Source: Hemerocallis citrina
Taxonomy: Eukaryota > Streptophyta > Magnoliopsida > Asparagales > Asphodelaceae
Assembly: GCA_017893485.1 (NCBI GenBank)
Contig: CM030366.1
Location: forward strand, 46,374,283-46,438,282
Length of the DNA: 64,000 nt
Reading direction: 5' to 3'
The notes beneath the pieces are model-generated. The model saw only the letters and a list, made by a program, of their open reading frames with translations, did not search any database and had not been told where the DNA came from. The position numbers were made by a program, and so were the translations under genes. The number at the start of each line of letters is the position of its first letter. The first letter of the stretch is position 1. Below are positions 44,238 to 57,219 of the stretch, piece after piece.

Positions 44238-47200
44238 TGTAACGCCCCGAATTCCAAATACAACTGAATTCGAGAGTTCTACAGGATCTTTTCACTTCTT
44301 TCGTACAATTTTAAAAGGAATTTAAAACTTTTATTTCAACAATGATTACATCATAGTCTTTTACATCAATAAGCAGCGGAATCAACAAAATACAACAATA
44401 TTGAATGTACAATTGTTACAATTTTAACATTTAAGTAATCAACAACATCAAATCATCTTTATATCTTCATGTAACTCCATACCCTGCATATAAAACTGTG
44501 GGCGCGTCAGTTGCTTACAACTGACGAAATATTATACACGGCCATCCTCTCTATGCCGGAAACAGTATAACGATTCTTAAATACTTTAGTAAACACAAAC
44601 TTGATCACAAACAAAGCTACAAAGGGACTATCCTGTTGATGTCGTGTTGTGCGGTGCACTTAGTCCTTAATGCAGTTGTTTATATTATATGACACTAATG
44701 CACACTTGTTCGGATTCTATGCATCCCATACTACATAGGTCCGAGGGCAAGCCTCTTAATCGTCTTCATTATTGTAGGGTTCAATCCCTCGCCATGACTT
44801 AATCTACTACGGTAACTACGGTGAGTATCCTAGATGGTCTGTGAGTACAAGCACGTATCCTGGACCCTGGAGGGGAATTCCGCGCCATGTCTTGACTCAT
44901 CAAGCATGCATTCTGCGGTAATTCAGCCTCCTCCCTGAACACGATCCTCTTGCAGTCACTAAAACATCCCACAAGCGTGACTAAAGTCCGATCATTACTG
45001 AGTTGTGCCCGCGCCATGTCTTGACTCATCAAGCATGCATTCTGCGGCTCACACACCCGCACCGTACCCTAGCTCTCATACTCGTGTTTTTCTCTCACTT
45101 TCATCACATCTCCACTATGTATCTATCTGTAATTTCAGCAAGTGTCATAGACGTTCCATGATTACAAGCACGTGTCCAAGACCCTAGAGGGGAACCTCGC
45201 GCCATGTCTTGACTCATCAAGCATGCATTCTGCGATAGTTCAGCCTCCTCCTTGAACACGATCCTCTTGCCGTCACCAAACATCCCACAAGCGTCGCCAA
45301 GATCCCGATCATTCTGGAGTATATTACCCACGCCATGTCTTGACTCATCAAGCATGCATTCTGTGGATCACATCCGCATCGTAGACCCTAGGCTCCCATA
45401 CTTATGTTTTTCTCTTACTTTCATTACAGCCTTACAATGTATTAATTATTAGAATCATGAATAAAATCAAAGCACTAGAGTTAGCCTCTCCACTCAACCG
45501 GACTTATTCATTCATTACAATACCTGACCAACATTGGTCTTTCAAATTCTCATTTCATTTCATTTCATTGCCGGGGGAGACTTAGCTACTATTTAGTTTC
45601 AATTTCCCATTCACAATTTCCAATTGAGCATTTCCAGCTCATAATTCAATTTTGAGTCTCACAGACTTTCTCATCATGATCTTAGCCTTTCATATTTATT
45701 TAATTCTCAATTCAAATCTATGATTCATCTCATGTAAATTCTCAATTCAACTACGATTCATTTCATATAAATTTATGCAACAACAAATAGAGTTTACCAA
45801 TATCCAGATTCACAATCTGTACCCCAAACAATTCACAAGATTTTAGATATATCAAAAAAAAGAACTCTGGACAGTCGACTGGGAACTCTTCCAGTCGACT
45901 TGTTCAGTCAAATCACATTCTTCATAACCACTCGGGAGAGTCGACTGCTGCACCCGGCAGTCGGCTGTTTCGCAGTGTTCCAAATTAATTTCTTTGTCAA
46001 TTTCATCTTTCATAGCCTTGTGTGCATTTCACAATAAAACTCAATCAAATCTTAATAATCATAAAATCTTGTATTCACAACTTATTTAACTTTCATTTGT
46101 CAAAATCAATTTCAAACTCAAGAACCATAAACAGTTCGGCTCAGTCGACTGGTGGCAGTATCAGTCGACTGTCCCGCAAATATCTTGGAAACTCAACATC
46201 AAATTTATGACAGCATCAGTCGACTGCGAAAAAATAGTCAGTCGACTGTCCTGCTGACAAAACCCAATTTTAACACTTACCAGTCGACTGTGGAAGTGAT
46301 CAGTCGACTGTTAAATCCACAATTTGCATCTTTGCCTACACTTTTCGACCTTTTAATCAATTGGTACTTCCATATACAAAATATAAATCATTTCCAGAAT
46401 ATATTCCTTTTTAAAACATTATCATATATATTACCAATTCCCAAGTTCTCTTTTTCCCAATCAAAAATGCATCAAAACATATTTTCCAAACAAACTACCT
46501 TCTTTTATCAAAATTTACTTTACAAAAAATCTCTATACTTGTATCAATAACATTTTGAGGTTATAAATCATACTTTTTGCCACATTTCGCATTATTCCAA
46601 TAATGTCTCAATATGCATCAATTTCATACAATCACTTCAATTCTAGCAATTCAACTAGCAATCGTAACAAGCATAGCAATTTGCATTTACCATAATCAAT
46701 TTCATGCAATCAATTCAATTTCAACCAAGTAAATCACATATCATCTATCATGCAAATTATATTCCTAAATTAGAAAGCATTTAAGAAACACCCACCTAAA
46801 AATGAAGATTTGTTACCCAATGAACTCCTAGAATTAGGAGCTCCTAAAGAAAGCTCCAATTGCAATCCTCCTCGAAATCCGTGCACCAAAGCAAGCCTCC
46901 AAGCTCCACATTTCGGCAAGCATCCATCAATGAGCATCTCCATCTCCATTCGGCAATCATCAAGAACAACTCCCATCTTCTTTCATATACATATACTATG
47001 TATGTGCATATATATACATTAGTATATGTATGGAGACAAGTGGAAAGGTGATTAGGTGGAGAAATGGAAGAGGCTATGCTGGCTTGGGTGGTTGCTTCGG
47101 ATCAGCAAGAGAGAAGGGAGAAAGATATGAGAGAAGAGAGACTAAGGGTGCACTTTTATAAGAAAGTAGTAGGTGGTTATAGCAACCACCTCCCACATGA

Positions 47201-48016
47201 ACTCCACTAACCCATTATAAAAATTTGTAACTTGTTTTCCCTCTCATTTCAAAATCAAATGTTCAGAATTTTTCCCTCTTCTCACAACAGCCCGGCCCCA
47301 AAAAGTGTGCACATCGTACGTGTGCACGTGCACGTGCTTTGTGTACAAAACAATTTATTTATTTAATCCTTTTAAAATAATTATTTATATATGTAATAAA
47401 TATGTAAAATTAACTTAAAAATTATACTTTTCATGCACAATAAAATGGAAAGAAACATTTCATGCAAATTTACTTTGAAGGAAGAACGCGCTTAAACACG
47501 TGCACCAAAACACGTGCGTCGCCCGTAAAATCTCAAAAATACAAAAATTGATTTTATGAACCGAAAAATATTTATAATCACTTGGAATTCAATAGAAAGT
47601 ATATTTAATATACATATTTGATAATATACTCAAACGTACAGAAAACACGTGTATTGCACGTAGAAATTTATTTTAACTAAAGATAGTCAAAAATTGAATT
47701 TTCGTTTACAAAATAAATTAAAACATGTTTATAAAAATAAATGATTGAAATTCATTGAAAACTTTGTACGTAACAGTGGAATACCCAAAATCGACACGTG
47801 CATCGATAATACGTAAAAAACACGTAAAAACTCAAAGATTGAAATTTTGTATTTGAGTTGCCTCAAATGTGATTTTTAAGAATACAAGATTGTATAAATA
47901 ATAGGAATTCAAAATACATATCAAAATGTGTTATGGACATGATCAGTAATAGTACAAAATGCACGTGCGTAACACCCGAGGGCAAAATTGTCAATTAAAT
48001 TTTGCAGGGTGTTACA
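44238..48016 (-). repeat. LARD 5' LTR (3,779 bp)
   Basis: Near-identical partner of 37435-41211. Differences noticed include single substitutions (for example one ACGTG core at ~47487 mutated to ACGCG) and a few one-base indels. The TSD GACAC follows at 48017. Confidence 0.96.
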
Positions 48017-49110
48017 GACACCGGCTGCCGAGCGTTCTTGAAACCGACCCTGTTACAGGGAGAAGTTGGACCTCGGCACCAGCTACCGAGCATTCTTGAC
48101 ACCTGACCCTGTTACAGGGGAAAATTGGACCTCGGCACCAGCTGCCGAGCGTTCTTGATACCGACCCTGTTACAGGGAAAAATTGGACCTCGGCACCAGC
48201 TGCCGAGCGTTCTTGACACCGACCCTGTTACAGGGAAAAATTGGACCTCGGCACCAGCTGCCGAGCGTTCTTGACACCGACCCTGTTACAGGAGAAAATT
48301 GGACCTCGACACCAGCTGCCGAGCGTTCTTGACACCGACCCTGTTACAGGGAAAAATTGGACCTCGGCACCAGCTGCCGAGCGTTCTTGACACCGACCCT
48401 GTTACAGGGAAAAATTGGACCTCGACACCAACTGCCGAGCGCTCTTGACACCGACACTATTATAGGGGAAAGTTGGACCTCGGCACCAGCTGCCGAGAGT
48501 TCTTGACACCGACCCTGTTACAGGGGAAAAATTGGACCTCGGCACCAGCTGTCGAGAGTTCTTGACACCGACCCTGTTACAGGGGAAAATTGGACCTCGG
48601 CACCGGCTGCCGAGCGTTCTTGATACCGACCCTGGTACAGGAAAAATTGGACATCGGCACCAGCTGCCGAGCGCTCTTGACACCGACCCTGTTATAGGGG
48701 AATGTTGGACCTCGGCACCAGCTGCCGAGCATTCTTGACACCTACCCTGTTACAGGGGAAAGTTGGACCTCGGCACCAGCTGCCGAGCATTCCTAACACC
48801 GACCCTGTTACAGGGAAAAATTGGACCTCGGCACCAGCTGCCGAGCGCTCTTGACACCGACCCTGTTACAGGGAGAAATTGGACCTCGGCACCAGCTGCC
48901 GAGCGTTCTTGACACCGACCATGTTACACGGGAAAATTGGACCTCGGCACCAGCTGCCGAGCGCTGACACCGACCCTGTTACAGGAGAAAATTGGACCTC
49001 GGTACCAGCTGCCGAACGCTTTTGACACCGACCTTGTTATAGGAGAAAAATTGGGGTTCGGCACCAGCTGCCGAGCGCTCTTGACACCGACCCTGTTACA
49101 GGGAAAAAGC
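48017..49110 (-). repeat. 58-bp tandem array, right arm (about 19 units)
   Basis: Reverse-complement family of 31953-32473: CCTCGGCACCAGCTGCCGAG and GACACCGACCCTGTTACAGG recur about every 57-58 bp. The array lies in the 3' untranslated part of the Tat-type element, upstream of its polypurine tract. Confidence 0.96.
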
Positions 49111-49652
49111 CACCTCGAACCTCGCCGAACTCCCTTTCTGCACTCACAACCTCGCCGAGGTGCCTCCGCTCTTCAGAAAAAAGTGCCGAACCACCTACGG
49201 ACCTCGACCTCTTGGGCAGCGAGCGCTGGAAGGGGTCGGAAGTGTGAAACAAGCTTGTAGGCCACACAACGAAGGAAAACGGCCGAGCAATCCACCAAGA
49301 GATCACGAAAAAAAAATTAAAGATTCTGGAGGTTAAGGAAGAACTCCTGGAAAATAATTGTAAAGTTAGGGAAGAATTTTCTAGTCCCCAAACAAGCAAT
49401 TATTGCCAAGAACAGTCTTCTAAGACCCCCAAACGACGAATTGACACGTCGCAAAGGTGAACGAGAATGCCACCTGATCCGGAGAACTCAGGAACAACTC
49501 AAAGTACAATCCACTTGAAAAATCACCACACTACCTCCTTCAAGATTCAAAACCTTCTATTTGGGCTCCGATACAACTCCACTAGCCATTAAAACAGTAA
49601 AACTACTCCTCAAAGGCTGATCAAGCTCAGTCTTCGGGAGTGGGGGGACTCG
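49111..49652 (+). other. Tat-type element 3' untranslated end and polypurine tract
   Basis: No coding frame is recognised. It ends GGGAGTGGGGGGACTCG just before the LTR; the G-rich run at about 49637-49648 is the polypurine tract. Confidence 0.65.
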
Positions 49653-50274
49653 TGATATGGCTAAAAATGGGGTTTAATCGGAACTGTCCAAATCGGTCAC
49701 GAATCTTGAAGCCCAGGGGTGAAACGGTAATTTCGCCTACCAATGGGTCTGAGATGGGTACTGGATCTCTTCGTCAAAGATCCAATAGCCCACGAACGGA
49801 TCTACTTCAATCGGGTGCGGGTTTCAACCAACGGAAAGCCCGATCCAGAGGGATAGAATTAGGGTTTCTGATTAAATCCTAATCAACGGCCCTGATTCAT
49901 GCCTATCCTTCCACTGGGGATTAGGGATTACATTCCTAATCTGTTTACAAGGAGTATATTCCTTATCAGATCACGGGGATTACATTCCTAATCTGATCCC
50001 AAAGACGCCTATAAATACCCCCCATCCATCTCCATTAAGAGGTAATCAATCTTTTGCCAGTTTTCACGCTCTTTCTTAATCATTCCTGATTACTGACTTG
50101 AGCGTCGGAGGGTGCGTCGCCTGGGAACAACTCCGGTGTCTCGCACTTTTTGTAGGTGTACGGCAGGAGTCAGCGTCAAAATCCGACGGAACAGGTATAC
50201 AGCTTTGCTATTCAGTTTTCTTAAGAATCTACAAATACTATCTGTTTGCCCCCACACCAAATTTAGCGGCAACA
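49653..50274 (+). repeat. Tat-type 3' LTR, 622 bp
   Basis: TGATATGGCTAAAAATGGGG ... AGCGGCAACA, with a TATA box CCTATAAATACC at about 50009 and the GAGCGTCGGAGGGTGCGTCG motif typical of Tat LTRs. It abuts GTCTACAACTTG, i.e. position 30326 of the Athila LTR, so the Tat element was inserted in the Athila 3' LTR. The matching GTCTA on the other side is lost. Confidence 0.82.
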
Positions 50275-50597
50275 GTCTACAACTTGAAAAATAATCTTTT
50301 TATTCGTATGGAGTTATAAATTGTGTGGGATTAACTAGGTCAAATCAAAAGCCCTAGAATTAATTTTTCCATTAACAAATCACAAAAATTTCAGATTCAT
50401 CTCTTTTAATTAATTTAGTTAGTTCTTTTGATTAATTTAATTTAGTTGCTTTCTTTATTAAATTTCGATTTTCCAAATAGTAGTTAATTTAGTAATTTCG
50501 GTACTCGATAAAATAATTAGTTCTTATGGGTTCGACATTCTTTTCACTTAACTATATCACTTGTTGCAATTTTTTACACTTGCAAAGAATCACATCA
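50275..50597 (+). repeat. Remnant of the Athila 3' LTR
   Basis: Matches 30326-30650 with few differences and ends CACATCA. The TSD CTACC follows. Confidence 0.9.
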
Positions 50598-50602
50598 CTA
50601 CC

Positions 50603-51127
50603 GATAGTACCATCTCCACCAAACTTGACCACCACCATCCCCTGACCTTTTGATTTGTTTATCTAACGTTATCCATGCATGAAACAGAAACCTAAGGAAT
50701 TATTGAACTTTCTAGTCAACTGAAGTTTCGTTATCGCCTCATTAATGAAATTTAACCTAAGGAATTGTTCAATTACTGAGTCCATCCACAGTTAATTACA
50801 TTCAAATACCAAAACAAAAGGAACTGGTAAAACAAAAATTTAATACAACATGAATGTTTCAGCCAACTTCATCAATGGCTCGAACATATTTGCATGAAAC
50901 TTTGTACACAATGGAAAGCATATCTCGCTTTCATTCCTCCCATTATACACACACCCAGCCCCATGCCTCATCTTCTTCAGCTGCCCATCCCAATCTCCAT
51001 GAGAGAATAAAAATGGAGCTTGGTGGAGATGGGGCTGTTGGTGGTGGTGATGAGGAGATCGGGGGATGGTGGAGATTAGGCAGTCGGTGGTGATGAGGAG
51101 GAGGTCAGGGGTAATGGGGATTGGGGG
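50603..51127. other. Unassigned target DNA between the Athila and Tekay elements
   Basis: Continuation of 28531-29084. No gene or element recognised; GGTGGTGATGAGGAG is repeated at ~51040 and ~51087. Confidence 0.4.
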
Positions 51128-51135
51128 TGTCATGC

Positions 51136-54100
51136 TGTAACCCCCGTTCCCGTAAATACGTAATTCCTGAATATTTTCGGTATTTTGGTTTTTTATAAAC
51201 TATTTTTTGCTAAATTGGTTTCGAATCGTTTACTGAGTATTTTATAATCGACAATTATATTCACTTTGAATAACAATATATTTTTTATTTTTAATTGATC
51301 AACTGTTTATATTTTATATTATTCCTGTTTGGATTTTAATGAACTTGTTAATCACAAATTCTATTTTGATGCATATTATTATTATTATTATTATTCTTAT
51401 TATTATTGTTATTATTATGAGTATTATTGTTATTTCTATTATTATTATTATTATCGGTAGTACTATTATTACTACTATCATTATTATTATTTTTAGTATT
51501 TTCATTGTTATTATTTTTATCAATATTTGTTATTATTGTTATTAATATTAATATTATTTTGATTCTTACTATTGATGTTGTTACCATCTTTATTATTATT
51601 ATTATTATTATTGTTGTTGTTAAAGCCCATTAATTTTGACCTATAGTGTATTATATAATTATTTAATTTTGAAGCCCAATTTTTATATTCTTTCTCTAAT
51701 ATTATTTTATTTGTGAAGCCCAAATATAAAGCCCAAGTTAACTCAAACCCAATTACCCAAATTCTCCTCCTATCCGTTTTGACCCGATCAACACACCTTC
51801 CCGTATCCCCTAAAATTACTCCTCACGATGCCCTATATCTCCACAATCCCCCACTTTCTCTCTCCCGGTATCTTTCTCTCTATCTCCTCTTAACCAAAAC
51901 AGACAATCCCTTCATTTCCAAACCCCCATTACAGTTCACAGCCCTAACCCCTTCAACTTCCAAACCCTAACCCTATCCCGTTTACTGTGCAACCCCCCAC
52001 ACATACTGTTCATCGTCTCCCTCAACTCTTTTCCTCCACTGTCGCTCAATCCCCTCGTCACCACCCCCGCCTACAAACCATCGCCAACACTAGCCGTCGA
52101 GCTCCCTCTGCCTCGTCACACCCTTCCTCCTTCCGCTCGAACCACCCTTGAGCAATCCCGCCTTCGCTCCTTCACCCCCGAGCACCGCCCTTGTCCCCGT
52201 CGTTGTCGAACTCCCGATCCCTCCATTGCTACTCCTTCACGACCCATCGCCACCTCCACCTGCGCGCTTCACACTGCAACCGTCGCCCTCCTCATCTCCA
52301 TCCATCCCACCATCGTCATCCTCCCGTAACCACCTCAGTGTCCCCGCCCTGCTCTCCTTTTCATCGACCGCCCATCGCCCCATTTCCATCTCCATCTTCT
52401 CCCTCATCTCCCTTGGTCGTTTCCCCTGGTCGAAATCCCCTGAACCATCCACCATTGCCAACCGCCTGCTCCCCTCCTTCAACCTCGTTTCCCTCTCGCA
52501 CCATGTTCCTCCACCCTCCGTTGAGCGCCGCCCCATTCCCGCTCGCCTTTGCCCACGTCAGCACCCTCTCCTCGTCTTCGCCTTTGGAACCCAACACCAT
52601 CGCCTCCTCGACTTCTACCCACCTCCACCACCATCGTCGCCATCATCCTCTCATCCCATCGATTGCTGCCCTATCGACTGCACACCCCAGCACTGTCGAC
52701 CACCGTCCTCGCTAGGCCGTCGACCCCAACTTGCGTTCTGCCGCTTCTCTGTTTTCCTTGCCTAAAATAGAGCTGCTGAGTTTGAAGTCTGCTATTTTCT
52801 GTTATGATTGGGTGTGGGGAGTCGCCGTTCGGTGTTCTGAAGGAGAAGAAGGATTGATTTGTGTATGGTGTTTGGTATTTTGTGAAGGAGGGTTCCTGAT
52901 CTTGTGTTTGGTGTTTGGATCTCGGTGTTTGGCGCTTTGATTCGATCGAGTGTTTGCTGTTTTGTGTGAGTATTGCACATAGCTCGCACGTGTCCGTGCT
53001 TTGTGTTCGTAATTTGTCGCCCGGGATCCTAATCCCGTTATTCCCTATATCGGATCTAACGTCGTCCTAAAGGCAAGTCATCTTACTCTCAAATTGTATT
53101 GTATCGTATTCGAGATAGTTCATTGAATCTCGCATGTAGATCCATATTTATTATCGTATATTGTTTATTGTTATCTATCGTTGGGATACTATGGATTTAC
53201 ACGAGCGAATCCAAGTAGTATTCTTGACTTCATGCCGTCTTTTGCCTCCAATGTATAGAGATCTAGTTTACTGCTGCTGCGAATATGAAATGTAGCCCCA
53301 TGTTTCTAGTTTCAAGAACATCCAAAATTTTTGAATTCCGACTTATATTGCATGATTTATGACCTTTTTACTGCTGTTGTGCTGAATTTTCAGATTATGC
53401 ACATACAATGTTAAACTGATGAATTAGGTAAACTAATGATCAAATATTACCATGATAATTTTCAGTTTGATAGCTGACATGCTTAGGGTAATGAAAATTA
53501 TTTTGACTAATTCTTATAATGAGTATTTACTGCTGTTACAACTGAAACTAGTTGACACTCATAACCAGCCAGAAACAGTAACCTATAAAGAACACTGAAA
53601 TTTACCTAGCTACTATTGTCAAAATTTGGACTTTAAATATGCGTTGGAACAGGCAGGAGTCTAGTTTCTAGACCTTCTGACAGATCCACATTTGCTATCC
53701 TGTAGCAACGGGAATTCTAATTTTGGTACAACAGCCTACTGTTGTCTCGAATTGGGTTTTTGTTAATATGTAATTGAATCTATAATGTTGAGATTGGTGT
53801 GTTTAATTGTATGGAGTATATTGCATGATCTTAGAGTTGTGTTTTCATCATTCTAGTGTCCCTTATTAATCGCATTATCGTTTTCCATTGATATTTCTGT
53901 TCCTATTGTTTCCTATTAGTATTGCATGTTAATTGAATAAAGAATGTTAATCAAGCTAGAGTTAAGGGTTCACTTGGGTAGTTGATAATATAGTAACTGT
54001 ACTCGGAAATGTGGGCCTCGTTCCCAAAATATCGTTATCGTCATTTTGCAAGAAATTGCAAATGGCCAGTGTTATCGTCATTGTGCAAGAAATTGCAAAC

Positions 54101-55020
54101 GGCCAGTGTTATCGTCATTGTGCAAGAAATTGCAATTTGCCAGTGTTATCATCATTATGTAAGAAATTGCAAATGGCCAGTGTTATCATTATTGTGCAAG
54201 AAATTGCTCAATAGCCAGTATTATATTGTGCCGAGTACATGACCTATAGAATCTACCACCTTGGTCTAAATGAAATTGATTGTATGCATCAAACCTGTAA
54301 TATGGGATGCAGTAGTACATACAATAGTTATGATTAAAATGAATAATAGAGTTAAGATTTTCATCGCATTGCCATTGCATATTGTCATCGTCATTGAACA
54401 GTGTTATCGTTATTGTTTACCGTTATTGTTATTGTTTATTGTTATCATTATAAATCATCGTTATTGCATATTGCATTGTCACCATTTTGCCATTGTTCAT
54501 TATCATTTTGCTACTGTTCAATACTATTGATTTCATCGTTCATTGAATTCACCATTATACCGTTATTGTCATTGTTTCTCTGTTTTTCTACTTGCTATCC
54601 ACAACTTGCTCTAAGGACATATTTTCCTCTCTTTTAGATGAACAACTTACAGGTAATTAAAGAGATTTGCCTGATGGACTAGGAGAGCAACAATGGTGAA
54701 AGAATTGTTTTGCTGCGCTGCTTAAATAATTATTGTTTCATTTTAAGAACTTTAATAATTAAACATTGTTGTATTTATGGGCTTTTGACCCGAATAATGT
54801 TATTGTTGATTTCAGATGTTGGATTGTTATTTTGTTGGTTATTTTATGCTCAAATTCAAGTATTATTGTTCATGTGTTTACTCCTTTATCTCATGCGTGG
54901 TTGTATTACCTCCTGTTTATATTGTTGAGTTGAATTGATAACAGCTCATGGATGACGCAAGTAATTCACTGGATCATGTCACGTGCTTGCATTCCGTATT
55001 TTTGAAAGCGAGGAGTGACA
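51136..55020 (+). mobile_element. Solo LTR 'E' of the same family, 3,885 bp, nested 8 bp inside the LTR of D
   Basis: TGTAACCCCCGTTCCC ... GCGAGGAGTGACA with a perfect TSD CATGC (51131-51135 and 55021-55025). The empty site reads TGT-CATGC-CCTGCTTTCC, i.e. the extreme end of D's LTR. Orientation is opposite to D. It holds a triplet microsatellite (51375-51620), a GC-rich block (51990-52770) and a 37-bp minisatellite (54066-54230). Open frames in the GC-rich block are low complexity. Confidence 0.93.
54029..54230. repeat. 37-bp minisatellite in LTR E (5 units)
   Basis: CCAGTGTTATCGTCATTGTG-type units start at 54066, 54103, 54140, 54177 and 54215. Confidence 0.95.
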
Positions 55021-55987
55021 CATGCCCTGCTTTCCAGGATACAGGAACATGAGCACATAACAAAGGCCCAGCAAATGATAAAAATACCATCCATAGCTGT
55101 AACAGATTAACTCAACAATATACAAGAGAATACAACCACGCAAGAAAGAATAACCACATAAACAAAGAATAAACTCCAAAATAATTATGAAATAAATTCA
55201 CCAAATAATATCCAACATCTGGGAAAAAAGTAAACTTCGGGACACACATGCCCGGAATCCGAAGTATAATAAAAGCAATATAATAAACAAATAACATGAG
55301 ATAACTGTAATAGTCTAATGGTTCAGTCTGATCTTCAGAAAGTTTGCTCATCAAGTCCTTGAGTTATATTTCCTTCTGTACCTGCAAACTCATTGACTAG
55401 AGGTGGGAAAAATATTGTCCGTTAGAGCAAGTTACGGACAACAAGTAGCGGAAGAAAAGAAGCAAAGGAAATATGGTATGCTATGAAATAATAGGCTAGA
55501 ACAAAATCAAAGATCAATGACAATAATAAGAATTGATAATAAAACAAAAGTCTAGAATTTATGATGCAATAAACAGTGATTGTAATCAATGGTGCAAGAT
55601 CAATAACAATAATCATGATCAAGAATGCGAGTGTCAATCCCAGGTTAACTAATATTTTATCATCCTATCTAATGCACGTAATATTGAGTCACATACCACA
55701 AGTTCGGTGCATGCAAATAGTGATCGTTTAGACTATGATGGTGAACTCAGCACAATAATCAATAATTAACAATCAATATTCTCCAATCAATAATACACCA
55801 TTGACGACCATAGTCAATCTAGAACATGGGGCCCTACCGAGTATAGTCTCCGATTGTTCACTACCAAGTCGACCCTTATTTGCCCCGGCTTGTTAATATT
55901 TTATTATACTTAAATGTGGACATGCAATGTGTAAAGAAGTTTTGAAATGATGTCAAAGAGATGGCAAGGCTATGCAATGCATCATAC

Positions 55988-56367
55988 TATAACGCCTCGC
56001 CCTAATACTCAGACAATTTATATATTTATTTATTATTTATTGTACAACTGCCCAGCAGAGGATGCCTCTCAAAAGTTTGTTAATCAATTAAGTGACTCTT
56101 GGTCATATGCAATTACATTTATTATTAGTTAATCTTGAAATTCTTCCGATGTAGGACATATCAAATCCCCACACCCTCCTTCTCTCTCCTTGCGTTAGCA
56201 GAGGCAGAGCCCCCCCTGGCCAAATCACGTGGGCCTTTATCCTGGCGATAAATCATCACAACAGCCAACTCCCAAAGAATGTTGTGCATTTCTTTCCAAA
56301 TCACGTGGGCTCCGCCCACCACTAATTAATTCATGTTTTTAACATTATTACCATAATTCCACCAACC

Positions 56368-56430
<63 letters not shown>

Positions 56431-57150
56431 TATATTATATTACTCAAAATTATGGGGTGTTACATACACCCCCCCCTTTAGATATCAGCGTCTTCGCTGA
56501 GTACGGGGTATGCATAACCAGTACTGGATCTCCTTTCTAGCTGATGTGGAGTGGGAGTACCCTGACACAACTAATTCTGGGTCAGCGCACTGACCCCAGC
56601 TCCCTCTCAGGCATACATCTCGCCGATGTGGATGGAGTACCTTGATTCAGCTAATTCTGGCGTACTGTCCCTGGACAAACTACTAGCGTACTGACCCCAG
56701 CTCCCTCTCACGCATACATCGCACCCACTCTTTTCCCACACTCGGTGTAAAAAGTCGGTTCTGATACCATTTGTAACGTCCCGCCCCAATACCCAAACAA
56801 TTTATATATTTATTTATTATTTATAGTACCACTATCCACCACAAGCTGCCTCTCAAAAGGTGGTTAACCAATTACGTGACTCTTGGTTATAGGCAATTAC
56901 ATGTATTATTAGTTAATCTTGTAAATCTCCCGATGTGGAACATATCAAATCCCCAAACCCTCCTTCTCTCTTGCATCAGTAGAGGCAGAGCCCCCGTGGC
57001 CAAATCATGTGGGCCCCTATCTTGGCAGCATGTCATCACAACAGCCAACTCCCAAAGAATGTTGTGCATTTCTTTCCAAACCACGTGGGCTCCGTCCACC
57101 ACCAATTAATTCAGGTATTTAGCATTATTACCATAATGCCACCAACCTTA

Positions 57151-57182
<32 letters not shown>

Positions 57183-57219
57183 TACTATATCATATTACTC
57201 GAAATTACGGGGTGTTACA
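55988..57219 (-). mobile_element. TRIM retrotransposon, 1,232 bp, inserted in the LTR of D
   Basis: LTRs at 55988-56464 and 56772-57219 (477 and 448 bp; much of the difference is the (AT)n run at 56374-56428). The internal part is only 307 bp. On the minus strand a tRNA-Met PBS TGGTATCAGAACC (56757-56769) and a polypurine tract (56465-56480) are present. The TSD CATAC is perfect (55983-55987 and 57220-57224). The internal part holds two copies of GACCCCAGCTCCCTCTCA. It has no coding capacity and is not Cassandra, as no 5S-like sequence is seen. Confidence 0.93.

Larger units (their letters stand above)
37435..48016 (-). mobile_element. Young non-autonomous LTR retrotransposon (LARD), 10,582 bp
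   Basis: Two nearly identical LTRs (37435-41211 and 44238-48016) flank a 3-kb internal region without gag or pol. On the minus strand a tRNA-Met PBS follows the 5' LTR and a polypurine tract precedes the 3' LTR. The TSD GACAC is perfect (37430-37434 and 48017-48021). By eye the LTRs differ at about 14 positions in 3.78 kb, so the insertion is recent. It must depend on another element's enzymes. Confidence 0.96.
29090..50597 (+). mobile_element. Athila-type Ty3/gypsy retrotransposon, shattered and filled by later elements
   Basis: The 5' LTR starts TGATATGTATAA at 29090. The last 323 bp of the 3' LTR end at 50597. The 5-bp TSD CTACC is perfect (29085-29089 and 50598-50602). A PBS and an Athila-like gag follow the 5' LTR. 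Pol and the rest are gone, replaced from 31953 by the 3' part of a Tat-type element that also carries a LARD. Confidence 0.88.

Noticed and set aside
31953..49110. CACTA transposon with subterminal repeats
   Set aside because: Inverted arrays recall CACTA ends, but no CACTA termini or 3-bp TSD were found, while a Tat-type PPT and LTR follow the right array.
55988..57219. Cassandra-type TRIM with 5S rRNA promoter
   Set aside because: No 5S-like sequence in either LTR.
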